NCBI GenBank assembly: GCA_905234655.1
Contig: CAJOJG010000028.1
Coordinates: 1-40,528, forward strand
DNA length: 40,528 nucleotides
DNA from: an uncultured Bacteroidales bacterium
GTDB taxonomy: Bacteria; Bacteroidota; Bacteroidia; Bacteroidales; UBA3824
Reading direction: 5' to 3'
In this document: positions 34,234 to 40,528 of the stretch, piece by piece
Layout: each line of letters opens with the position of its first letter
Numbering within the stretch: the first letter of the stretch is position 1
Translations under genes and position numbers: made by a program
The notes under the pieces: generated by a model
What the model was told of the DNA's origin: nothing
Seen by the model: only the letters and a program-made list of their open reading frames with translations
Databases searched by the model: none

Positions 34234-35481
34234 TTAAAGTGTGTGCACCACAAGTCCGCTGCGGAGTTTTGGCTCGAACCATGTCGTCTTCGGCGGCATG
34301 ATGTTTCCTGTGTCGGCTATGGTCAGGAGCTGTGACATTGAGACCGGATACATTGCGAATGCGCATTTCATCTCGCCGTCATCAACTCGTCTTTTAAGTT
34401 CGTCAAGTCCACGTATGCCGCCCACAAAGTCTATGCGCTTCGATGTGCGGAGGTCCGTAATGCCGAGCAGTGGCTCGAGGACTTGCTTTGTCAGTATCGT
34501 CACGTCGAGCGCGCCTATCGGGTCGCTGTCGTCGTATGTGCCGGGCTTTGCGTCGAGGCAGTACCAGTGGTGGTCGATGTAGAGCGACATTTGGTGGAGC
34601 TGTCGTGGCTTGTAGGTTTCAGTGCCACAGTCCTTGATGGTGAACGACTGTGCCAACTTTCCCATGAACTCCTTGTCAGTCAGTCCGTTGAGGTCTTTGA
34701 TGACACGGTTGTAGTCCATGATTTTCAGCTGGTCGTCGGGGAATATCACAGCGAGGAAATAGTTATAGTCCTCGTCGCCTTTGTGGGCGGGATTTTTCGC
34801 CTTGCGCTCTATTCCCACACGTGCTGCTGCGGCTGTACGGTGGTGTCCGTCAGCGACATAGAGCGCGGGTACTTTCTCGGCGAACAGTTTTTCTATGCGC
34901 GCGTTAGTTTCGGCGTCGTCGATGACCCAGAACTTGTGTCCAAAGCCGTCCGCAGACGTGAAGTCGTATTCCGGCTTTTGTGACGATGTAATCTGTGAGA
35001 CTATGGCGTCTATTTCCGGCACTGCGCGGTAGCTCAGGAACACAGGCTCCGCATTGGCATTGAGCGTGTTGACGTGTACCATGCGGTCGTCCTCCTTGTC
35101 CGGGCGCGTGAGCTCGTGCTTTTTTATGATTCCGTTTTTATAGTCCTCACAGAACGCCGCGCCGGCTATGCCGTATTGTGTGCGGCCGTCCATGGTCTGT
35201 GCGTAGATGTATAACTTTGGCTGGTCGTCGCTGACGAGCCATCCCTGCTGCTTGAACTTGTTGAAGTTGGCCAATGACTGGTCGTAGACCTGCTTTGAGT
35301 GCGGGTCTGTGCCGGCCGGCAAGTCGATTTCTGCGCGTGTGATGTGCAGGAACGACTGGGGGTTGCCGTCAGCCATCACAGCGGCTTCCTGCGTGTTCAT
35401 CACGTCGTAAGGCAGGCACGAGAGCGCGGCGGCTATGTCTTTGCGGGGTCTGAGCCCCTTGAACGGTTTTACTATTGACAT
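34234..35481 (-). CDS. DUF1015 family protein
   Basis: The protein has 415 residues. Conserved blocks: MSIVKPFKGLRP, CLPYDVMNTQEA, HELTRPDKEDDR (122-133) and ALYVADGHHRTAAAA (206-220). The DGHHR motif resembles that of SerK-type serine kinases and ParB/Srx-fold proteins, so a kinase-like role is conceivable but unproven. DUF1015 genes often sit near serine biosynthesis genes; here the unit continues with DUF1573 and an aminotransferase. A minus-strand TAACTTTG (35512-35505) lies 24 nt upstream. Confidence 0.9.
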   Translation of the reverse strand: MSIVKPFKGLRPRKDIAAALSCLPYDVMNTQEAAVMADGNPQSFLHITRAEIDLPAGTDPHSKQVYDQSLANFNKFKQQGWLVSDDQPKLYIYAQTMDGRTQYGIAGAAFCEDYKNGIIKKHELTRPDKEDDRMVHVNTLNANAEPVFLSYRAVPEIDAIVSQITSSQKPEYDFTSADGFGHKFWVIDDAETNARIEKLFAEKVPALYVADGHHRTAAAARVGIERKAKNPAHKGDEDYNYFLAVIFPDDQLKIMDYNRVIKDLNGLTDKEFMGKLAQSFTIKDCGTETYKPRQLHQMSLYIDHHWYCLDAKPGTYDDSDPIGALDVTILTKQVLEPLLGITDLRTSKRIDFVGGIRGLDELKRRVDDGEMKCAFAMYPVSMSQLLTIADTGNIMPPKTTWFEPKLRSGLVVHTL

Positions 35482-35504
35482 TTTTTTGTTATTGAATTAT
35501 TCGG

Positions 35505-35512
35505 CAAAGTTA
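35505..35512 (-). promoter_or_regulatory. -7 box of the DUF1015-DUF1573-aminotransferase unit
   Basis: The minus strand reads TAACTTTG, which fits TAnnTTTG. No clear TTTG lies at -33. Confidence 0.5.
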
Positions 35513-35627
35513 TAAACTTTTTGAGATATTGTCTTATTTTTTTGTTGGATTTAGGATTTGAAGTTGAATATATTTCTTTTTCCGTCTTTTTATATCAAAA
35601 AAAATGTGCTGTTCTGAAAAGTTTTGC

Positions 35628-35635
35628 TACCTTTG
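35628..35635 (+). promoter_or_regulatory. -7 box of the CHASE4/SpoIIE phosphatase gene
   Basis: TACCTTTG lies 20 nt before the ATG at 35655, with TGTG near -33 (35605-35608). It excludes the longer frame beginning at 35604. Confidence 0.55.
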
Positions 35636-35654
35636 TGGTATCCAATTTACGAAA

Positions 35655-37517
35655 ATGAACGTGTATATGAGAAAATTCAGATCCATATTGGTGCATGTGA
35701 GCGTGATTGCGGCAGTGTCGTTAGTGGTGTTGGTAATCAGCATTTTAGGCTATATCATCTGGCAGACCGGGCAGCACAAGGAACTCGTCAAGGCAGCCAA
35801 GATAGAACATCAAAATATGTCGGAAAAGATTTGGAAGGCCAAGTCCGAAAACTTCCAAAACGCCGTCCGCGACAATTCCGCGTGGGACGAACTCGTGGAT
35901 TTCACCGAGAATTACAATCCAAAGGACATCGACTCGGCGTGGCTTGAAGACAATTTCGGCTACATGCTCGATTCGTACTCGGCGTCGATGGTAGCAATAT
36001 TCAACCGCGCGGGCGACAACCTATACCACAAAGTTTCAGAAGGTTACGAGGATTACGACTTTTTTTCGCTCGATTTCATATTGTTTGCAGGGAAGATTGA
36101 CCGCGACGGCACCACCAACTTCTACATGTACGACGAGGGCTGCCTGATGGAATTTTTCGGCGCAAAAATCACCAACTCGTCCGACAACGACCACAAAGGT
36201 CCATCGCGCGGTTTCCTGATGCTTGCGCGAGAGATAACGCCCGATGTGATAGAGGATTACAGGATTTCAACAGGCGCGTTGTACATCGGCGTTTTCCCAA
36301 ACGACAGCACCGCCTCTACCGTTGATGTCGCCGGCAACAACATCATAATCTCGCGCGAACTCGACGACTATTCCGACGACAAACAGGCGTTCATGTGTTC
36401 GGTTTTTGAAAACAGCGTCGAGAAGTTTTTTGACGACATGAAACCGGTTTTCGGCGTTTTCGCGCTGATATGCCTGATTGCGTTGGGAAACATTTTGCTC
36501 TTCATGCGCAACGAGATTGCAGGGCCGCTGTCCAAAATTTCAAGGTCGCTTGCCTCGTCCAACTCGTCAGAAATCAAGTCCATCATGTTGAAAAACAACG
36601 AGTTCGGGCAGGTTGCCGAGATGCTTGACGCTTTTTATCAGCAACAGGAAGAAATCCGCGTCCAAAACGAGACCCTGAAAGAACAGAGCGAGGAAATCGC
36701 GCTCATCAACGCCGACCTCAGCGACCAAAAAGACCGCCTCGCCGACGCCAACCGCCAACTCACCGACAGCATCAACTATGCCGGGCGAATCCAACGCGCG
36801 GCGGTAAGTAGCAAGGACAGCGTTGCGGCACTGTTCCCCGACAGCATGGTGATTTACAGACCGAAAGACATCGTGTCGGGCGACTGGTTTTTCGTTACCG
36901 GCAGACGCGGCAAAAAGATTGTTGTAGTCGCCGACTGCACGGGGCACGGCGTACCCGGCTCGTTGCTCAGCATGCTGGGTATCAGCGCGTTCAAGGATAT
37001 TGTCAACGGCATCGACATCAAGGGCGAGCCTCTCACGCCAGAACTTATCCTCAACCGTATGCGCACGAGCATCAAGACCACTCTCATCAAGAGCGACGAC
37101 GACATAATGTCGCTCAGCGACGGCATGGACGTGGGCATCGGCATTTTTGACGACGGCTTGACGACGATGCGTTTTGCCGGCGCCAACCATTCGCTGTTGC
37201 TGTGCAGGGGCGGCGAGGTTTCCAAAATCAGCGGCAACCGTATGCCAATCGGCAACTACATCAGGGAAGACGATTTTACTGGCGTTGACGTGCCGATAGA
37301 GTCGGGCGACGGGCTGTTTTTCATGTCGGACGGCATCAAGGACCAGACAAACCCCGATCTGAAGAAGTTCAAGAGCGTGCGCGTAGAGGCGTTCATCATC
37401 GAAAACTCGTCGCTGCCCATGCAAAAATTCGGCGAGAAACTCAACGCCACCATCGACGCATGGATGGACGGTTCGGCCCAGATTGACGACATGACGATGA
37501 TTGCGATAAGGGTGTGA
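35655..37517 (+). CDS. Membrane sensor with CHASE4-like domain and SpoIIE/PP2C phosphatase
   Basis: The protein has 620 residues. TM1 (about 12-34) and TM2 (about 265-287) enclose an extracytoplasmic CHASE4-like domain with DNSAWDELVDFTENYNP. A HAMP-like and coiled-coil linker follows (ISRSLASSNSSEIKS, then EEIRVQNETLKEQSEEIALI). The C-terminal SpoIIE domain has RPKDIVSGDWFFV, VVADCTGHGVPGSLLSMLG, FAGANHSLLL, FFMSDGIKDQ and IDDMTMIAIRV, with the metal-binding Asp residues in place. It should dephosphorylate a Ser/Thr-phosphorylated partner, classically an anti-anti-sigma factor, but no such partner gene is next to it. Another possible start is ATG at 35667. Confidence 0.9.
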   Translation: MNVYMRKFRSILVHVSVIAAVSLVVLVISILGYIIWQTGQHKELVKAAKIEHQNMSEKIWKAKSENFQNAVRDNSAWDELVDFTENYNPKDIDSAWLEDNFGYMLDSYSASMVAIFNRAGDNLYHKVSEGYEDYDFFSLDFILFAGKIDRDGTTNFYMYDEGCLMEFFGAKITNSSDNDHKGPSRGFLMLAREITPDVIEDYRISTGALYIGVFPNDSTASTVDVAGNNIIISRELDDYSDDKQAFMCSVFENSVEKFFDDMKPVFGVFALICLIALGNILLFMRNEIAGPLSKISRSLASSNSSEIKSIMLKNNEFGQVAEMLDAFYQQQEEIRVQNETLKEQSEEIALINADLSDQKDRLADANRQLTDSINYAGRIQRAAVSSKDSVAALFPDSMVIYRPKDIVSGDWFFVTGRRGKKIVVVADCTGHGVPGSLLSMLGISAFKDIVNGIDIKGEPLTPELILNRMRTSIKTTLIKSDDDIMSLSDGMDVGIGIFDDGLTTMRFAGANHSLLLCRGGEVSKISGNRMPIGNYIREDDFTGVDVPIESGDGLFFMSDGIKDQTNPDLKKFKSVRVEAFIIENSSLPMQKFGEKLNATIDAWMDGSAQIDDMTMIAIRV

Positions 37518-37663
37518 AAATTTTGTAAAATACTGCGTTTCAAAACACGAAAATTTGCAAAATACTGCGTTCAAAAACACGAAAATTTGTAAAATAGTGC
37601 GTTTTGTCGAGCAAAAATATGTAAAATAGTGCGTTTTTATGAAAAATATGTGTATATTTGCGG
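37516..37663. repeat. Four direct 28-33 bp repeats leading into the DUF4143 promoter
   Basis: Units 37516-37548, 37549-37580, 37581-37612 and 37613-37640 share the core AAATTTGTAAAATAnTGCGTTTT. A fifth, partial unit (37641-37663) merges with TATATTTG at 37653-37660, a consensus -7 box. The array begins inside the stop codon of the phosphatase gene. The regular spacing of about three helical turns suggests protein-binding iterons or an operator array; function is inferred. Confidence 0.85.
37653..37660 (+). promoter_or_regulatory. -7 box of the DUF4143 ATPase gene
   Basis: TATATTTG lies 32 nt before the ATG at 37692, at the end of the direct repeats. A T-run (37634-37638) stands in for the -33 TTTG. 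It shows that the longer frame from 37629 is not the real start. Confidence 0.6.
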
Positions 37664-37691
37664 TCAAGGAAACATAAAAAAGCATCTAAAA

Positions 37692-39008
37692 ATGTCCCAA
37701 AAAATCGACAAACGAACATTGGAAATAATCTTTTCGGAACAGAAAGAGGAACTTGAAGCACGGCGCGGCGAAAAACTCTGTCAACGTTCCGAAGAAAAAC
37801 TTGTTGACCTGAAAAGTCCACAGGCTCAGGTAGTTATAGGTGTCCGCAGAAGCGGCAAATCAACGCTTTGCTATCAGGTGCTTGAAAACGCGGGCGCGGT
37901 GTATGCCTACGCAGATTTTGACGACGAGCGTCTTGCAAACATCGGGGCGGAACAGTTGAACGACGTGCTTGAAGTACTGTACAAGATTTACGGCGATTTT
38001 GATTGTCTGTTTTTGGACGAGATTCAGAATGTTGACGGCTGGCATCTGTTTGTAAACCGTTTGTTGAGAAAGAAAATCCACATCATCGTAACTGGCTCTA
38101 ACGCCAAATTGCTTAGCGGCGAACTTGCCACGCATCTTTCGGGACGCGCCAAAGAGATACATCTGTTCCCGTTTTCGTTTGGCGAATATTGCGCGATGAA
38201 AGGCGTTGACACCAAGACAGTTACCACAAAGGCGGAGGCGTTCAGGCGGGCGGCTTTCGACGAATATTTGCTAAGCGGCGGCTTCCCCGAATTGTTGCTA
38301 ATCAACGACAAGCGCACGTATATTTCTGATTTGGTGCGCAATATCATCGGGCGGGACATCGAGCAACGCTACCAAATATCATACAAGGCGGCTTTTGAAC
38401 AGATGGCGCAACATTTGCTCAATGTCTCACCGGCGCAAGTGGTGGTCGCCAACCTTTCCGAAGCGTTCCACATCAAGTCGGAACATACGATAAAAAACTA
38501 TATACAGTACCTCAAACAGTCTTTTTTGCTTATTGGCATCCAAAAATATGCGCAAAAAAGCCGTGTCCGCCTTACGCAGGAAAAGGTTTATGCGGTGGAC
38601 GTGGCGATGATGGACAACCGCGAAAACGCCTTTGCGGGCGAAAACCTCGGCTGGTGTCTCGAAACCATCGTCTTAGTCGAACTGCAACGCCGCTGCAAGG
38701 CATCGGGGCGTGATGTCTATTATCTCAACGAGCGCAGCGGCGAGTGTGATTTTGTGGTCTGCGAGGGCGACACCGTGGTTCAGGCAATCCAGGTGTCATA
38801 CGACATCTCGTCGCCAAAAACGCGCACCCGCGAGATTGCAGGGCTTTTGCTCGCCAACAAAATCACCAAATGCACCGACCTTCTTCTTCTCACCGACCAC
38901 GAATACGACGACATTGAAACCAACGGCCTGCACATTGCAATTATGCCGGTGTACTCGTGGTGCCTCACACCTGCCCCAACTGTGCCTGTTTGTGCTGGTA
39001 GAGCATGA
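37692..39008 (+). CDS. AAA_14/DUF4143 ATPase, with altered C-terminal end
   Basis: The protein has 438 residues. Walker A is GVRRSGKST (50-58), Walker B is CLFLDE (105-110), sensor-like VTGSN is at 133-137 and LSGR at 149-152. The DUF4143 part ends with a degenerate PD-(D/E)XK-like core (SGECDFVV, then IQVSYDI, where the usual Lys is Ser). Function of this widespread family is unknown. The family end, HIAIMPVYSWCL, is followed by 13 extra residues (TPAPTVPVCAGRA) that overlap an antisense gene remnant. This suggests the native stop was lost in a deletion. The start is placed by the promoter and by MSQKIDKRTL. Confidence 0.88.
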   Translation: MSQKIDKRTLEIIFSEQKEELEARRGEKLCQRSEEKLVDLKSPQAQVVIGVRRSGKSTLCYQVLENAGAVYAYADFDDERLANIGAEQLNDVLEVLYKIYGDFDCLFLDEIQNVDGWHLFVNRLLRKKIHIIVTGSNAKLLSGELATHLSGRAKEIHLFPFSFGEYCAMKGVDTKTVTTKAEAFRRAAFDEYLLSGGFPELLLINDKRTYISDLVRNIIGRDIEQRYQISYKAAFEQMAQHLLNVSPAQVVVANLSEAFHIKSEHTIKNYIQYLKQSFLLIGIQKYAQKSRVRLTQEKVYAVDVAMMDNRENAFAGENLGWCLETIVLVELQRRCKASGRDVYYLNERSGECDFVVCEGDTVVQAIQVSYDISSPKTRTREIAGLLLANKITKCTDLLLLTDHEYDDIETNGLHIAIMPVYSWCLTPAPTVPVCAGRA

Positions 39009-39189
39009 AATTCAGTTCGTCGATGTTGTCGAGTGCAAAAATCGTGTTCTTGCCAGGCGTGTAGTCGCGGTTTGAGATTATCTTTGAAAACAGCCGCCGG
39101 TCGATGTTCGCGTTCTTGTAGACATCGGCGTTGCTCATCTTGGCGCGGCGGATATAGTTGAAAAGTTTCTCGTTGAAACTGTCTTCCAT
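38965..39189 (-). pseudogene. HTH-like C-terminal piece of a macro-domain protein
   Basis: The frame MEDSFNEKLFNYIRRAKMS, then DVYKNANIDRRLFSKIISN, resembles the small helix-turn-helix-like domain found behind macro domains in Bacteroidota and Firmicutes. It is cut after GKNTIFAL, and the tail NFMLYQHKQAQLGQV is antisense to the end of the DUF4143 gene. The frame overlaps that gene by 44 nt. It may be expressed as a 74-residue peptide, but it is more likely a remnant. Confidence 0.6.
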
Positions 39190-39311
39190 GTTCGCAAAAT
39201 AATCCGGGCGTTATCACCGCCCCGCCCATTCTCAAACCCGTGTTTGCGGCGTTGACAATGGCCTCGCAATCCATCTTCGTGATGTCGTTTCTGTTTATCA
39301 AAAGTGGCATG
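39190..39311 (-). pseudogene. Macro-domain protein, N-terminal fragment
   Basis: MPLLINRNDITKMDCEAIVN, then AANTGLRMGG, is the start of a macro (ADP-ribose-binding) domain; the ITKM..AIVNAAN block is diagnostic. After about 31 residues homology ends and the frame runs into the HTH-like piece out of phase. About 130 residues of the domain are missing. ADP-ribose binding should be lost. Confidence 0.75.
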
Positions 39312-39794
39312 TTTTTCGACGACGTTCCTGATGCGCTTCGGTCCCGAAAAATCGTACCTGAAGTCGCCCGCGTGCACCAAGACGGGCATTTTAAGCGCGG
39401 CGATTGTCTCGTACACCGGGTCCATCGTGGGCGTGTCAACCTCAAACTGTTGGAAATCGGGATGAAGTTTTACACCCCTTAGCCCGGCGGACTTGATGCG
39501 GCGCAGTTCGCCCTCAAAATCCTCGTAGTCGGGATGCACCGTCCCGAAACCGACAAACTCGCCGTGGGCGTTGACCTCTGAAATTATGTAATTGTTGATG
39601 GATTCCACCTGACGTGCGGCGGTCGCGGTGGAATGGACGATGTATTTTGACACGCCGATTTTGCTGCCGCTCTTGATCAACTGTTCAGGCGAGCCGTCGT
39701 AACACATTGGCACATTGTAGAATTTGCCGATGTTTCCGCTTGCCTTCACGGCGATTTTCTGCGGATATATGTGCGCGTGGAAGTCTATTACCAT
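39312..39794 (-). pseudogene. Amidohydrolase (TIM-barrel metal hydrolase), N-terminal fragment
   Basis: MVIDFHAHIYPQKIA carries the HxH metal motif (H6, H8); GVKLHPDFQQF (H111) and MPVLVHAGDFR (H141) follow. These match the PF04909-type amidohydrolases. Family members have about 250-280 residues. Here homology stops at NVVEKH (near 162), exactly where the macro-domain start codon begins, and the frame continues as junk to 39135. The C-terminal metal ligand is missing, so it is probably inactive. ATG at 39794 is preferred over the TTG at 39803. Confidence 0.82.
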
Positions 39795-39800
39795 AATGCG

Positions 39801-39808
39801 CAAAAGTA
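39801..39808 (-). promoter_or_regulatory. -7 box of the truncated amidohydrolase gene
   Basis: The minus strand reads TACTTTTG directly before the ATG at 39794, which would give a leaderless or near-leaderless transcript. The -33 element is not clear. Confidence 0.45.
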
Positions 39809-39846
39809 GTCAACGTGCGTGATTTGAATGTTTTATTAGCGTTAAG

Positions 39847-40528
39847 TTATTCTGATTCATACATCCCCGCCGCCTCGACGTGCATATTATAAATTTCGTC
39901 GGCGAGCCATTGAGGTTCAATTACTTTGAGCATAATGCCACGCGAAAGCAAGTGAGACGAAAAGTCGAAGGTAGGACGCATCGTAATCTCAAAATCAGAA
40001 TAATCATCCTCCGTTGCAATCTCCTTTTGTGTGTGGTGCAGCGGAAGGTCGCGCAAGAAATAACGCTCACTGTCGTAAGCCCTCAAAACAATCCTCTCCG
40101 CCGGCGCATTCACCTCGCTCACAATGCCGAAACATTCGCTGAAATATTCTGCCGCGTCAAAATCGGGGTCGATGTCAAAATGGTGATCCGAAACCTCCAC
40201 GCGCACAAACCTATCCAACGAAAACACGCCGAAAAATCCGTTTCTGTGTCGGCAAAGCGCATACCACCGCTGACGGAAAAGTTTCACGCAATATGGCATC
40301 ATTAAAAATTTCTTCGGCTCCGACGCTCCATAACGGCGATATTCGGCACTTATCATCAAACTCTCTTTCATGGCTTTGATGACGGTCTGCAAATGCGCCC
40401 CGCCCGACGGAACGTTTTCAAGTAAAATACGGTTTTGAACGCTCAAACCCTCGCTGAGGATATTGCCCACACTAATTGTAGAAAACATCCAATTTTGAAT
40501 GGAATTGTCGGTTAAAACCTCTGGATTG
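39847..40528 (-). CDS. WYL-domain transcriptional regulator, 5' partial
   Basis: The frame is open to the window edge: codons upstream of the Met at 40488 read NPEVLTDNSIQNW, which joins naturally to MFSTISVGNILSEGL. The N-terminal HTH domain therefore lies outside the window. The visible part matches WYL proteins: RILLENVPSGGAHLQTVIKAM, then YCVKLFRQRWYALCRHR and FSLDRFVRVEV. The C-terminal extension ends with SRGIMLKVIEPQWLADEI. WYL proteins often control DNA-damage or phage-defence genes. It is upstream of the amidohydrolase remnant on the same strand, 52 nt away. Confidence 0.85.
   Translation of the reverse strand, partial: NPEVLTDNSIQNWMFSTISVGNILSEGLSVQNRILLENVPSGGAHLQTVIKAMKESLMISAEYRRYGASEPKKFLMMPYCVKLFRQRWYALCRHRNGFFGVFSLDRFVRVEVSDHHFDIDPDFDAAEYFSECFGIVSEVNAPAERIVLRAYDSERYFLRDLPLHHTQKEIATEDDYSDFEITMRPTFDFSSHLLSRGIMLKVIEPQWLADEIYNMHVEAAGMYESE

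Noticed and set aside
34187..34366. 60-codon N-terminal extension of the DUF1573 protein
   Set aside because: It reads backwards into the DUF1015 gene and would bury the signal peptide.
37516..37663. Possible CRISPR array
   Set aside because: Units are contiguous, with no unique spacers, and no cas genes are present.
36567..37685. 372-codon minus-strand frame opposite the phosphatase
   Set aside because: It overlaps SpoIIE-domain codons and the direct repeats; its sequence is not protein-like.

Overview
The window looks like a chromosomal segment of an uncultured Bacteroidales/Bacteroidota bacterium. Evidence: many genes are preceded by the Bacteroidota promoter form TTTG, about 20 nt, then TAnnTTTG, with no Shine-Dalgarno sequence. 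The gene content is also typical of the phylum: FKBP lipoproteins, a DUF1573 protein, DUF1015, a helix-hairpin-helix beta-barrel protein, an AsmA-like protein with an Ala/Lys-rich tail, an OmpA/PD40 protein, a WbqC-like protein, EpsC-type serine acetyltransferase and DUF4143 ATPases. No rRNA, tRNA or CRISPR array was seen.

Layout. 1-2985: two AAA-ATPase-like/PD-(D/E)XK proteins in tandem; the first is cut by the window edge and broken by a small deletion between its two nuclease motifs. 2997-6679 (minus): Nramp-like transporter, panB and two FKBP-type lipoproteins. 6680-7249: a gene-free block of repeats and hairpins. 7250-13303 (minus): a 2017-residue thioester alpha-2-macroglobulin. 13484-17119: surE, a lipoprotein, a polytopic membrane protein and a WbqC-like protein. 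17236-23991: an AsmA-like protein and an OmpA/PD40 protein in one transcription unit, converging on a helix-hairpin-helix outer-membrane protein.

24000-27300 is an AT-rich accessory island. Fragments of a nonulosonic (sialic/legionaminic-type) acid pathway, neuB, neuC and neuA, surround a two-gene cassette with its own strong promoter: an ABC-type ATPase overlapping a small Toprim-like protein whose reading frame is broken once. A truncated Panacea-domain gene follows. The cassette is the best candidate in the window for a poorly described, defence-like system.

27369-35481 returns to housekeeping genes: mdh, ruvX, def, a BI-1/YccA protein, a MutT-like Nudix protein, serine acetyltransferase, a small membrane protein, an aminotransferase, DUF1573 and DUF1015. 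35655-37517 encodes a CHASE4-like sensor fused to a SpoIIE/PP2C phosphatase. It is followed by four 28-33 bp direct repeats that run into the promoter of a DUF4143 ATPase. 38965-39794 is a second deletion mosaic (macro-domain/HTH and amidohydrolase remnants), and the window ends inside a WYL-domain regulator on the minus strand.

Many start codons were moved downstream of the longest possible frame because a TAnnTTTG promoter, signal peptide or conserved N-terminus places the real start there.
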